A stretch of 64,000 bases of DNA, from contig JAZTYA010000011.1 of assembly GCA_045636705.1 (NCBI GenBank), forward strand, positions 28,320 to 92,319, in the 5' to 3' direction. The notes under the pieces were generated by a model. It did not search any database and was not told the origin of the DNA. It worked only from the letters and a program-made list of their open reading frames with translations. Of this stretch, positions 34,134-43,650 are shown one piece after another (position 1 is the first letter of the stretch; each line of letters opens with the position of its first letter). Made by a program: the position numbers and the translations under genes. The stretch is from SFWF01 sp045636705 (GTDB lineage: Bacteria; Bacillota; Clostridia; Oscillospirales; Acutalibacteraceae).

Positions 34134-35339
34134 TTACTTTTTAATTTCGTTATATTTGTTTACTAAAATATCAGCATAAGCGCCGACTTCAATTATTTCG
34201 TCTTTTCTTATTTGACAGTTTTGGAGCATATTGTTATAAAGCTCGTCGTCACTAAACACCTTGTCAATTGCTTTAGCAATGGCTTCCGGTGTTGGTTCGT
34301 CAATTAAGAGTCCGGTTTTCTCATCCTCTACTAATTCTGCCATACCACCACTATTCATAGTAATAACGGGCACGCCGAAAGAATGTGTTTCGAGTATGTT
34401 TAAAGGACAATTTTCATACCAGACAGACGGCAAAATCATTACCTTCGCATTAGCGATAAGTGAAATTAGTTGGTCGCCTGAAAGGAAGCCTAACATTTTA
34501 ACGTTAGGAATATTTTTAAGGCACTCGTCGTCAGGTCCGTTTCCTGCTACCATAAAAGAAACGTTTGGAAGAAGCTTTGCAGCTTTTGCTAAAATATCTA
34601 CTCCCTTTTCAACCGACAGTCTGCTTGCAAATGCCACGTAAGGCTTTTCTAAAGTTTCCTTTTTAGGTAAAGGCTTCTTTACAATAAAATTATGTATTGT
34701 AAAGGTTTTACCCTTAAAAAGGCTTGATGCGCTTAAAAGTTTACTTTCTAAAAATTTGCTTGGGCAAACGTATAAATCAACCTTTTTATAGGTTTTAAGC
34801 AAGGAATAAAGCTTTGCCTCAATTGAGCCGATAAGACTTTTTACACGAGATGAGTGTATGCAATTATATTTAAGACAATTAAACTTCGAGCCATTAATAC
34901 AACGCTCGCAAGGCTTAGTTTCCTTAAGGCTATATAAAAGATGGTTAGGACAAATCATTTGATAGTCGTGCACCGTTTGTACTAGCGGGATATTACGCTT
35001 TTTTATAGCGTAAATAATCGACGGAGTAAGCTGAAAGTTGATATTATTCATATGAACGATATCAGGTTTAAAACTATCAAGAACCTGACCTATTTTTCTT
35101 GCCGCCTCAAAAGAATAGATGATTTTAAAGGGGTAAAGAAATCTAGCTAACCCGGTAGAGTGAAAGTCCATATTAGTTGTATATAAATTTTCACTGTTTC
35201 CAACCGTATTATTTTCATCATACATACCGAAGAACTCAATTTCATGTCCTTTTTTCCTTAGTTCTTCAGCAAGTTTTAGCATATAGGTTTCGCAACCGCC
35301 TCTTGGATAAAGAAACTTGTTTACCATTAGTATCTTCAT
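34134..35339 (-). CDS. GT4 glycosyltransferase
   Basis: 401 residues, GT-B fold. KFLYPRGGCETYMLKLAEEL at the start, HMNNINFQL, a CERCINGSKFNCLKYNC cysteine loop (about residues 138-155), ASRLSVEKGVDILAKAA, and the donor-site motif GVPVITMNSGGMAELV. Retaining family-4 transferase. The Cys loop is found in some WcaL/RfaB-like enzymes. The start overlaps the polymerase gene by 4 nt. Confidence 0.9.
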   Translation of the reverse strand: MKILMVNKFLYPRGGCETYMLKLAEELRKKGHEIEFFGMYDENNTVGNSENLYTTNMDFHSTGLARFLYPFKIIYSFEAARKIGQVLDSFKPDIVHMNNINFQLTPSIIYAIKKRNIPLVQTVHDYQMICPNHLLYSLKETKPCERCINGSKFNCLKYNCIHSSRVKSLIGSIEAKLYSLLKTYKKVDLYVCPSKFLESKLLSASSLFKGKTFTIHNFIVKKPLPKKETLEKPYVAFASRLSVEKGVDILAKAAKLLPNVSFMVAGNGPDDECLKNIPNVKMLGFLSGDQLISLIANAKVMILPSVWYENCPLNILETHSFGVPVITMNSGGMAELVEDEKTGLLIDEPTPEAIAKAIDKVFSDDELYNNMLQNCQIRKDEIIEVGAYADILVNKYNEIKK

Positions 35340-36640
35340 AAGATTGAGTCCCCTTCTGCAGTTTTATTTGCGTCGGATACGTGTCCGAATATTTTCATTT
35401 CGGTTTCTTGAACCTCTTTATCAAAGCCGTTGCCTATCATTAAAATTGCAAGCACCGTTGTAAGCAATGGATAGTTCATTGTATTATCAGTTGAAGAAAC
35501 AATAACCAAATAAACCGTTAAAGAAAAGGCTAAAATTGCATTTTCTATATTTCCGTTTTTACCGAAATAACAAACTCTGAATATTGTCATGGAAGCTAGC
35601 CATAAAATATAGCCCCAAAATCCCAAATCGATAAAATACTGTAAAAAGTCGTTATGAACCGCATTAACACCGACAGACATATTTGAACTTAATTGATAGG
35701 TCAAAAAGCCGATACCGTTGCCCAAAAATTCAGGAGAAAACTCATAGAACTTATCTACGGCATTATAAATGGTAACACGACCACTAGTGTCAATGCCGGC
35801 CTCTTCAAGTAAGGCAAAAACATTTAATTTAATAATGCCTACATATCCGATAAGGATTAAAACAAGGAAGACAGTTAGCCCTACCGTTATTTTCATAGCG
35901 GTATCTTTTTTTATTTTGGCAAGTAATTTTAAAAGCCATGCTAAAGCTAACGCTACCACAATAGCAATAATACCGATTCGCTTAAATGCGGCAATAAAGC
36001 AAAAGAGTGTAAGTCCTAAGAGTATATAGAAAGTAATATTTTTGCTTGGCTTAAAAAACATATAAATAAGGTAAGCACCAAGACAGAAAGCAAGCTCGTG
36101 TATTTCGGCTTGAACGATAATATCTCCCGTTTCTCCTGCAAAGGTAACGATAAGTTTGATAAATTCTGAGAAAAATGGTCCTATTCCGTTTTGAAGAATG
36201 ATGGTACAAATCATTAAAATATTTGAAATTAAAATTGCAATAAGATTGTACCAAATTCCCTTTTCACCAAATATGTATAGAAAAGCTACCGCTGCAAAAG
36301 TGAAGGAAAGCATATTGTTAGCGACAAATATTCCGGATAAACCTCTAGCAATAACCGCTGTATCAACCTGTCCTACAAACCAGATGAACAAAGAAACAAA
36401 TACGGTTATAAGAAGCGGCGAGGCGTAAACAAAAGTTGCCTTTAAAGTAGCTGTTCCCCTTGCAATGTTAGGTTTAATCAGGAAACATAAAAGTGCTGAT
36501 GCGAATAAAAGAAGGGCAAATGCGTGACGAAAGGTTACGAACAAACCAAGGTTAATGGTCTGGGTTATAAAATAGTACATTAGTACCGCTACTAAGATAA
36601 AATAACCCTTTAAAGATTTTTCTAAAATCTTATTTTCCAT
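35336..36640 (-). CDS. O-antigen ligase/polymerase-like membrane protein (Wzy candidate)
   Basis: 434 residues, about eleven helices with a large loop holding NGIGFLTYQ and VGVNAVHNDFLQYFIDLGFWG (about residues 310-335), the H-N-x-F-L-Q pattern of the Wzy_C/WaaL family. With one flippase and chain-length proteins in the same operon it is the obvious polymerase. ATG 36640 is chosen; an in-frame GTG at 36649 has poorer spacing to the AGGGCGG site. Confidence 0.87.
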   Translation of the reverse strand: MENKILEKSLKGYFILVAVLMYYFITQTINLGLFVTFRHAFALLLFASALLCFLIKPNIARGTATLKATFVYASPLLITVFVSLFIWFVGQVDTAVIARGLSGIFVANNMLSFTFAAVAFLYIFGEKGIWYNLIAILISNILMICTIILQNGIGPFFSEFIKLIVTFAGETGDIIVQAEIHELAFCLGAYLIYMFFKPSKNITFYILLGLTLFCFIAAFKRIGIIAIVVALALAWLLKLLAKIKKDTAMKITVGLTVFLVLILIGYVGIIKLNVFALLEEAGIDTSGRVTIYNAVDKFYEFSPEFLGNGIGFLTYQLSSNMSVGVNAVHNDFLQYFIDLGFWGYILWLASMTIFRVCYFGKNGNIENAILAFSLTVYLVIVSSTDNTMNYPLLTTVLAILMIGNGFDKEVQETEMKIFGHVSDANKTAEGDSIL

Positions 36641-36678
36641 ACATCGCACCGCCCTTTCTAATATTTTTTATTATTTAT

Positions 36679-38535
36679 TTAAATGATTTCGGATACAAAA
36701 TCCTTTTTGTTTTTAATTGCTTCGGAAAGAAGTTTTCTTGCAGTTTGATTTTCCTTGAAGGTCTCTGCAATACCAACCTTATATTCAAGTCTTAGATTCT
36801 TATATTCTTCACGCTCGTTAAGTCTTAAGGTAAAGAGTCTTAGGATATCTTCAACAGTAATATAATCCGAATCCTTAACCGTAATAACAAAGCTTCCGTT
36901 ACCGTTGTAAATAAACTCTGCATTTGTTTTTCCAAAGGCTTCTTTTAGGAAAGAGGTAAAGATTTTAATTATATCGTCTCCGACCTGACGGCTATACTCT
37001 GTGTTGATATGTGAAAGATTTGAAATATCAACCATCGCATATACTGTTCCGTCGTCTAAAAGTTTCTTATCCATAGACTTTAAATACTTATCAAAGTATG
37101 CACGGTTATGGAACTCTGTAAGGTGGTCGGTGTAGAAAATATAGTTTATAATGTCGCCTACTCTTCCTAAAACAATTGCGCCACCGCAGCAGAGGAAGCA
37201 AAGGAAGAAGAATGCAATTATTGTATAAAGGCCAACGTTTACGCTAGGCTTTACAGAAGCAGATGATAAAACAGAAATATAACTTGCGCCAAGATACTGG
37301 TTGTACTCATCGTTTGTATTCATGGTTGAGTTGTAAAGGCCTGACAAATCAGAAATTAAAGACTCTATCTCAGCGTCAATTTCTGCCTTTATTGTATCAT
37401 AATTTGCGTTGTGAATTTGGGTACAGGTCTGAGTTGATGAAAGGCATTCTCCGCCATTGCATTTTCCTGTGCAGGCTGAAAACGTATCAATAATATACTG
37501 AGAATATGCGGTATCAATTATTGCATGTTGCATATTTTCATTGTGGTCTCTCCAGCTGTATATAAGTTCATCATAGGTTACAGTCTGGTCACCGGGTGCT
37601 ACTTCAAGAAGATTCTTATCATGCACAGTGTCAAGAATATACTCATAAGTAATATTTGTGTTTCCCGACTCTCTCATTTTTTCTACGTATGCGTCGATAA
37701 CGTCAACTGTATCTTTAATGATATTTTCTTCTTTTGCATTTGAAATACTGTTGTTATCAATTCTTGTTGTGTAGTCAGAAACCAAAACAGTTTTATTTCT
37801 TGTAATCTGATATTTATAAATCTTGGAGAAAAGTGAAGAAAGTCTAACGCTTCTTAAATAGTTAAACTCGTCTGCAAGGTCACTAAAAGAAAGACCTGTA
37901 GAGGTTGCTCTGTAATACGGATTTTGGTCCATACGCTGATACAAGGTTGAAAGTGTCTGGTCAACACCTGTATCAATTAATTCAACTATTTCAATATAGT
38001 CGTAGTTTTCTCTTTCAATATTGTCGATTACGTTATTAGCAGGAGCTACGTTAACGTACTTTTGACTATATTCAGCAAAGTAAACGTCGAGTGTTTCATC
38101 AAGTATAGTTCTTGCAAAAACAGAACCCTCGTTATTTGTAGCAGTGAAAGAAACGATATACGTGCTGGGCTCATAGATATACTCTTCGCCCTCTTCAAGC
38201 TTTGCCTCTTTTTGAGCAAGTTTATCCTCATCGGGAAGTGGAATTATTGAAACTCTTGAAATAAGACTATCAACCGAATAGATGCCGGTAAGTCCCATTC
38301 TTTCAACTACCTTAGACATAATAGCAGATGATTTGATTTCATTAACGTCAAGCTTAGAACCGGTGGGAGTAAATCCCTGCTCTGCTGCCGGGTCGTTATA
38401 ATGAATAACCTCAGAAGCTACGTAAGTGTTTGAAGACTTTAGTTTAAAATTGATAGCATAGGTAGCTAAAACGCAGAAAACCACAATGATTGGCAAAAGC
38501 TTTTTTAAATATCTCAAAATTTGAAAATTTTTCAT
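36679..38535 (-). CDS. chain-length-determinant-like protein fused to a degenerate GGDEF domain
   Basis: 618 residues. Helix 1 (about 12-30), an extracytoplasmic region of about 400 residues with coiled-coil character, helix 2 (about 435-457), then a cytosolic GGDEF fold (about 468-612). The first three parts match the topology of Wzz-type polysaccharide co-polymerases. The GGDEF domain keeps DISNLSHINTEYSRQVGDD, but the signature is GNGSF (546-550), so it is probably catalytically dead and may bind a nucleotide instead. Four cysteines (355, 359, 364, 371) cluster in the outer domain. The Wzz assignment is from topology and context only. Confidence 0.75.
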   Translation of the reverse strand: MKNFQILRYLKKLLPIIVVFCVLATYAINFKLKSSNTYVASEVIHYNDPAAEQGFTPTGSKLDVNEIKSSAIMSKVVERMGLTGIYSVDSLISRVSIIPLPDEDKLAQKEAKLEEGEEYIYEPSTYIVSFTATNNEGSVFARTILDETLDVYFAEYSQKYVNVAPANNVIDNIERENYDYIEIVELIDTGVDQTLSTLYQRMDQNPYYRATSTGLSFSDLADEFNYLRSVRLSSLFSKIYKYQITRNKTVLVSDYTTRIDNNSISNAKEENIIKDTVDVIDAYVEKMRESGNTNITYEYILDTVHDKNLLEVAPGDQTVTYDELIYSWRDHNENMQHAIIDTAYSQYIIDTFSACTGKCNGGECLSSTQTCTQIHNANYDTIKAEIDAEIESLISDLSGLYNSTMNTNDEYNQYLGASYISVLSSASVKPSVNVGLYTIIAFFFLCFLCCGGAIVLGRVGDIINYIFYTDHLTEFHNRAYFDKYLKSMDKKLLDDGTVYAMVDISNLSHINTEYSRQVGDDIIKIFTSFLKEAFGKTNAEFIYNGNGSFVITVKDSDYITVEDILRLFTLRLNEREEYKNLRLEYKVGIAETFKENQTARKLLSEAIKNKKDFVSEII

Positions 38536-38559
38536 TTTTTTACCTTCCTTTCTTGTGGT

Positions 38560-39918
38560 TTATGCTTTTGGGAACTTCTTAGAGATTGAAATTGCCATTA
38601 AAGCAATATAAGCTAAAACAGCAAATACTGCAACCGTCTTAAGTTCGTCAAAAAGTGAAGCTCCTGAAATGCTTACAGCAATACATTGATTCATTGTATA
38701 GTTTGAATACTCTCTGCCTGCCTTTATTGCCTCTGCAGTAAAGTTGTCAATACTCTCATCAATTGCTGCGATAAGCGCATCTGCTTCTTCGTGTGCCGAA
38801 GCAGAGCCGTCTGATATTTCAATTTTTTCGATAACAAGTTCGTTATCCATAATTTCTTTGTTGTTTGTAGCAACGCTATCACTAAAAGAGGTAGCTAATA
38901 CGGATAGTTCGTCAACGCCTACCTTGGTTCTACCCATATAGTACTTTCCGCTGCCGTCCCAAGTGGGAACCAAAACAACCCTTGTCATTTCCTCTGCATA
39001 CATATCAATTGCCTCGTTGCAAAGTGTAAATGAAACAAAATTCTTTTGCTTATCAAAGTCTGTGTTTTTGTTTTGGTAAGAAAGTCTGTCGATGTAACCC
39101 GACTTGTCCCTTACGATACCGTGTTGTAAAATTAAAGACTTCAAATTCTGTTCAATTTGGGTTTCTTTAAACTGGAAAACCTTGCCCGCAATAGAATTGA
39201 AGGTTGTATCATCTTCGGTAACAAAACTAGAACCCTTTCCTGCCATCCCGTATAGGTAATTTAAAACAGAAGTGGTTTCCTTACTGAAGTAGGTAACGAT
39301 ATCCATATATTCCATTTTAGTAAAATCAGGCTTTTCCTCTTGCTCTGTAAGACTAAAATTATCGGTGTATTTTTCTATGTAATAATCCTTATATGCGCTT
39401 GCAATTAAAGTAATTACGTTTTCAGAGTTTAAGTGTTCGGTATGCTTTGAAGCGTGATATTCTACCACGAACTCGGTAGAAATATGATAGTTTGACTTAT
39501 CGTTTACATCGCCCTGAAAATAGGGGTAAACCGAAAGACAATCCTTTAACTGCTTAACGGTAACGTCCTCAAGTGCGCCCTTATCTATAGCTTTTTCTAT
39601 TACTTCGTCACAAATAATTTCGGACATATTGTATCTTGTGCCGTTGGAATTTTGTGCAAGGGATGCTTCAGAATAGTTAAGCGAAACTACAGCTGTAACA
39701 AACTGCTTTGACTTAACGTGATTCAAAACGCCAAATACTCCTGTAAAGAGTATAACTAAAACCAAAACTCCTACCTGCAAATATTTAGTTGTCTTAAATA
39801 TTCTGACAAATTCGGTTTTTGTAACGTTTTTTGAACGAAAATATATTGCCAGGACGCCAACTATTAGCAATATTCCCGCTAATATAATCGGTATTTTTTG
39901 CAAAAGTGATATTAACAT
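38560..39918 (-). CDS. Wzz/chain-length-determinant-like membrane protein
   Basis: 452 residues: two N-terminal helices (about 8-27 and 46-65), an extracytoplasmic region of about 350 residues rich in helix-forming sequence, and one C-terminal helix (about 425-445). The layout is that of a polysaccharide co-polymerase, and it lies directly upstream of the Wzz-GGDEF protein, which has similar outer topology. No kinase domain and no cytosolic tyrosine cluster. AAAGGAG precedes the ATG. Confidence 0.65.
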   Translation of the reverse strand: MLISLLQKIPIILAGILLIVGVLAIYFRSKNVTKTEFVRIFKTTKYLQVGVLVLVILFTGVFGVLNHVKSKQFVTAVVSLNYSEASLAQNSNGTRYNMSEIICDEVIEKAIDKGALEDVTVKQLKDCLSVYPYFQGDVNDKSNYHISTEFVVEYHASKHTEHLNSENVITLIASAYKDYYIEKYTDNFSLTEQEEKPDFTKMEYMDIVTYFSKETTSVLNYLYGMAGKGSSFVTEDDTTFNSIAGKVFQFKETQIEQNLKSLILQHGIVRDKSGYIDRLSYQNKNTDFDKQKNFVSFTLCNEAIDMYAEEMTRVVLVPTWDGSGKYYMGRTKVGVDELSVLATSFSDSVATNNKEIMDNELVIEKIEISDGSASAHEEADALIAAIDESIDNFTAEAIKAGREYSNYTMNQCIAVSISGASLFDELKTVAVFAVLAYIALMAISISKKFPKA

Positions 39919-39938
39919 ATCATAGACTCCTTTAAAAA

Positions 39939-40910
39939 CTAAAATTTATTTATATCAACAATAACAAGTTCAGGTTCGTTATTAAATCTTAAAAGATTTG
40001 TGTTTTCAAGTCCCGAACTTACAATTAAAGGTCTGCCCTGAACATCATATCTACCATAAACATAATGTCCGCTTCTTGCAGGCAAGAAACCACCGTCGTG
40101 GGTGTAAACCGGTCCGATTATCGGAATTCTTGCTGTGCCTCCGTGGGTATGCCCTGCGAGCATTAAATCGCCCCAGGTATCAGGTGTGTAGGTTTCAAAA
40201 ACCTGTGGCTCATGAATTGCCATAATTTTTAGATTGTTTTCATTTGTGAAAATGAAGTTATCATAACTGCTTCCGCCGTATGACCAAAACGAAGAGGGAT
40301 TTGAAGTTAAAACGCCGTATATGTCAACGGTAGTTGTTCCTACAGTTATTGTATCTTGACTGTTTTTAAGCACCTTAACCCCTGCTTTTTCAAGCTTTTC
40401 GGTAAGAGAATCTTTTATCTCTAAAAGTTTATTGGGGTCACGGTTATCGTTATTAAAGCCAAACTTTTCGTCTAAGGAATCCTGAGTTAAAATATTGTCG
40501 TAATATTTCTCAACCTCGTTGTTTCCGTATATAAAGTAGGAAGGCGCAACCTTGGCAAGTTTACCGCAAAGGTCAATTACCTTTTCATCAGACTCTTCCT
40601 TTGAATCAATGATGTCGCCTGTATAGATGATTAAATCGGGTTTTAACTTTTTAACCCTGCTTATAAGCTTTTCATTATCCTTTCCAAAGGTGCAGTTATG
40701 CAAATCGGAAATTTGAATAACCCTTATCTTGTTATTTACCTTAAGGCTGCTGACCGCATAAAAGGTTTCCTTAAAGGTTTGGTTGTCAAGATAGTTCCAA
40801 CCAAGCAAACCTATGCCTGCTGCAATGCAGACAAAAACCAAACTGATAATAAAGAGTCTTACGGCTCGCATATGTTTTTTTGTTTTTGTCATAAACTTAT
40901 TTTTTCTCAT
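39939..40910 (-). CDS. membrane-anchored metallophosphoesterase (YkuE-like)
   Basis: 323 residues: one N-terminal helix (about 17-38) then a calcineurin-like domain with all metal motifs, QISDLHN, YTGDIID, YGNNEVE, AIHEP and AGHTHGG. Family members hydrolyse phosphoesters or pyrophosphates, for example lipid intermediates. In this operon a role in lipid-carrier or envelope phosphate metabolism is plausible but unproven. Probably faces outward. Confidence 0.87.
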   Translation of the reverse strand: MRKNKFMTKTKKHMRAVRLFIISLVFVCIAAGIGLLGWNYLDNQTFKETFYAVSSLKVNNKIRVIQISDLHNCTFGKDNEKLISRVKKLKPDLIIYTGDIIDSKEESDEKVIDLCGKLAKVAPSYFIYGNNEVEKYYDNILTQDSLDEKFGFNNDNRDPNKLLEIKDSLTEKLEKAGVKVLKNSQDTITVGTTTVDIYGVLTSNPSSFWSYGGSSYDNFIFTNENNLKIMAIHEPQVFETYTPDTWGDLMLAGHTHGGTARIPIIGPVYTHDGGFLPARSGHYVYGRYDVQGRPLIVSSGLENTNLLRFNNEPELVIVDINKF

Positions 40911-40915
40911 ACTTT

Positions 40916-42061
40916 TTACCTTCCTTTCGATGAGTTATCTATAACTTCTTTATAAAGGTCAAGTGTGGTCTTGGCTACGTCTTGCCAGTTGTATTTTAAG
41001 AGCACAAAGTCTGCCACACCGTTTCTTATATTTTGAACTACCTTTTCATCATCGCACATCATTTGAAGTTTTTCGGTTAAATCTGATACGTTGCTTTTTT
41101 CGAAAAGAATAGCTTTATCTTCGGTTACAAAGGTGTTTTCAGGAATATTTGAGGATAAAACCGCATTTCCGTAGGATAGAGCCTCTAAAAGGCTTATAGA
41201 CATTCCTTCAATGTCCGACGGTACCGCAACTATATAAGCATTACTAAAAAGTTCCGCCAGCGGTTCTCCAGATATAAATCCTGTGAAAATAATGTTGGGG
41301 TTTCCTGCCGCCTTTTGTTTTAAAAGTGCGACATATTCATCGGTATCACTCGTATCCCCTGCTATAACTAATTTTTTATCGGTTTTTACATTGTTATAGG
41401 CATCAATAATATAGTGAATACCCTTTTCGGCCGTAAGCCTTGATACTGTGCAAATATATCCGTCTTTTTCAAGGCCGTAAAGACTTTTAATTTTATCTGC
41501 CGGTTTAATTGTCGGCTTGTTTATGCCATTGTTAATAACAACCGTTTCACGGTTATAAGTTTCTTTAAAATAGTTTTTTGCGCTCTCGCTTAAAACGATA
41601 ATCTCATCTGCGCATTTTACCATCACTTTTTCGCCGAATTTTATGTATTTAGAAGCAAAAGAAGCGCCCCATTTTTCTCTTTGCCAGTCAAGTCCATGTA
41701 CGGTTGCTACACATCGCTTGCCAAACAATTTTGGAATCCACATAGCAGCGCAGGGTCCTTCGGCGTGGAAATGAATAATATCATATCCTGAGAAGGTTGC
41801 GCTTATTGCCGCCGTAAAAGAAGCTATCATAGCAGAAAGTCCTCTGCCCTTTATGGTAAAGGCTTTTTTTAAGGTTACATTGCGATATTTATTATTTTTT
41901 ACTGTGCCGATATACTCATTTTCAACCTCGTCAGACGAACGGTTATAACAAGTAACATCTAATCCTAAATCGGTCAAAATGGGACAAAGGGTCGTAAGCA
42001 CGTTTTCGATTCCGCCTCTTCTTGACGGAACAACCTTATGCCCTATCATTGCAACCTTCAT
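40916..42061 (-). CDS. GT4 glycosyltransferase
   Basis: 381 residues, GT-B. KVVPSRRGGIENVLTTL at the N-terminus (the RRGGIE loop of WbnH/rhamnosyltransferase-like enzymes), HFHAEGPCAAMW, ATVHGLDWQREKWG, VSRLTAEKGIHYIIDA, and IEGMSISLLEALSYGNAVL. It comes right after the initiating transferase, so it may add the second sugar (inference). GGAGGCG precedes the ATG. Confidence 0.9.
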   Translation of the reverse strand: MKVAMIGHKVVPSRRGGIENVLTTLCPILTDLGLDVTCYNRSSDEVENEYIGTVKNNKYRNVTLKKAFTIKGRGLSAMIASFTAAISATFSGYDIIHFHAEGPCAAMWIPKLFGKRCVATVHGLDWQREKWGASFASKYIKFGEKVMVKCADEIIVLSESAKNYFKETYNRETVVINNGINKPTIKPADKIKSLYGLEKDGYICTVSRLTAEKGIHYIIDAYNNVKTDKKLVIAGDTSDTDEYVALLKQKAAGNPNIIFTGFISGEPLAELFSNAYIVAVPSDIEGMSISLLEALSYGNAVLSSNIPENTFVTEDKAILFEKSNVSDLTEKLQMMCDDEKVVQNIRNGVADFVLLKYNWQDVAKTTLDLYKEVIDNSSKGR

Positions 42062-42085
42062 TTTTTCGCCTCCAAAATTTAGAGT

Positions 42086-42766
42086 TTATCTTCCCGTTGC
42101 GCTAAGCATAACAATAGGTGTTTTAAGCATTATCAATATGTCGCCGGGGAAGGTTCTGTTTTGTATGTAGTCCAAATCCATTTCAACCCATTCTTCAAAA
42201 GGAACGTCGTTTCTATTCTTATGGATTTGCCAGGTGCATGTTATTCCGGGTGTAACGTGTAATCTTAATTTTTGATAGTCGGTATAATACTCGACTTCTC
42301 TTGGTAGAGGAGGTCTTGGACCTACTAAGGTCATATCGCCCTTAAAAACATTGAAGAACTGCATAAGTTCGTCCAAGGAAAGCTTTCTAAGAATCTTTCC
42401 TACCCTTGTAATTCTCGGGTCGTTCTTCATTTTAAATACAGGACCTTCCATTTCGTTTTGGTCTTTTAAGGTATCAATTAACTTATCCGAACCCGGTCGC
42501 ATTGTACGGAACTTATACATATTAAATTCCTTGCCGTGCCTTCCAACTCTTTTTTGCTTAAAGAAGGGTCCGGCAGTTGGGTCATCAATGACAATAATTA
42601 TCGCAATTATTATCATCAGCGGAAGAAAGCCTAATAAGATTAGTGTTGCAAAGAAAATGTCGAATAGTCTTTTCTTTTTCCAATAGGAAGAGTACGATTT
42701 TTCAATTAAAGCTTCTAATTTTAATCTGGTTTTTTCATCGACCTTTTGAGTGTCTAAATAAGGCAT
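42086..42766 (-). CDS. initiating sugar-phosphate transferase (WcaJ/EpsL type)
   Basis: 226 residues, short bacterial form. One hydrophobic segment (about 35-60), then KRVGRHGKEFNMYKFRTMR, DPRITRVGKILRKLSLDELM and MTLVGPRPPLPREVEYY, the polyprenyl-phosphate phosphoglycosyl transferase signature. It moves a sugar phosphate from UDP-sugar to undecaprenyl phosphate, the first step of repeat-unit synthesis. The only such enzyme in the operon. Confidence 0.94.
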   Translation of the reverse strand: MPYLDTQKVDEKTRLKLEALIEKSYSSYWKKKRLFDIFFATLILLGFLPLMIIIAIIIVIDDPTAGPFFKQKRVGRHGKEFNMYKFRTMRPGSDKLIDTLKDQNEMEGPVFKMKNDPRITRVGKILRKLSLDELMQFFNVFKGDMTLVGPRPPLPREVEYYTDYQKLRLHVTPGITCTWQIHKNRNDVPFEEWVEMDLDYIQNRTFPGDILIMLKTPIVMLSATGR

Positions 42767-42769
42767 TGT

Positions 42770-43639
42770 TTATCCTTCTTTCATTTGCTTAAAATTTATC
42801 AATGTGTCATATTCTTTTTTGCGCCAAAAAGACAAATAAAACTTTTCAAAACCTAATCTACATCCGTAGGTTTCGCTTTCTCCCTTTTCTAAAAAGCCTG
42901 GGTGAAAAGCCATTTCAATATCCCTGCCCTGCTTTTGTGCTTTCTTTTGATATAATGGCAAGATTTTTTTTATTCTGTCCTCTACTAAATTGCCTGAAAA
43001 AACAATTCCTAAAAAGAGGGTTGAAGGTATTTTTGAGGCTTTTAATTTTCGCTTATTGAAAAGGTTTAAAAATTTTAAAAGCCACTGTTTTATAAGACCA
43101 GAAGGCTTATATTTAAAATACAAAGACGGGGTTAAAATAAACGGTGCTAACGGTTCGGCAGGAATTCTGATGTTTTCTACCTTTAATCCCTCATCCTCAA
43201 TTACCCTTAAAAGTGTTTTAAAAATCAAGGGTATCATATGTGTATGTTGATGACTGTCAATAAAAATCGGTCTTTCGTTTCCTATAGTGTTTTTCCAAAA
43301 AACAACCTGTTTTTTAATTTCTGAATAAAGTTGTTTTTCAAGTTCTTTTCTTTTTCCAAAAATGGAATTAAAGAAAAGCCCTATAAAAGAATGCTTAAAA
43401 GAACCGTCTTTTGATACAAGTAAGCCTATCTCTTCCCTTTTTGACAAGGGATGTCCCTCAACTAAATTTAAGTGCAGGGATAGTCTTACGTTTTTATCGA
43501 ACAATCGCTCCTTTAATTCGCTAATATCGCCATTTGGTAAAACACTTATTTGATTTAAAACACCATTTTCAAGACAATTTTCTATGCGGCTATTGCTTAT
43601 CTTTGATATGCCGTAGTCATCCGCACAAAAATATATCAT
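42770..43639 (-). CDS. ChbG/HpnK (YdjC-like) family deacetylase
   Basis: 289 residues. Metal and catalytic motifs: FCADDYG at the start, SLHLNLVEGHPL, DSHQHTHMIP, and MAFHPGF at the C-terminus. Family members remove acetyl groups from N-acetylated sugars or lipid intermediates. No signal peptide, so it acts inside, probably on a lipid-linked GlcNAc-type intermediate (inference). AGAGGTAG precedes the ATG. Confidence 0.88.
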   Translation of the reverse strand: MIYFCADDYGISKISNSRIENCLENGVLNQISVLPNGDISELKERLFDKNVRLSLHLNLVEGHPLSKREEIGLLVSKDGSFKHSFIGLFFNSIFGKRKELEKQLYSEIKKQVVFWKNTIGNERPIFIDSHQHTHMIPLIFKTLLRVIEDEGLKVENIRIPAEPLAPFILTPSLYFKYKPSGLIKQWLLKFLNLFNKRKLKASKIPSTLFLGIVFSGNLVEDRIKKILPLYQKKAQKQGRDIEMAFHPGFLEKGESETYGCRLGFEKFYLSFWRKKEYDTLINFKQMKEG

Positions 43640-43650
43640 GCTATCTACCT

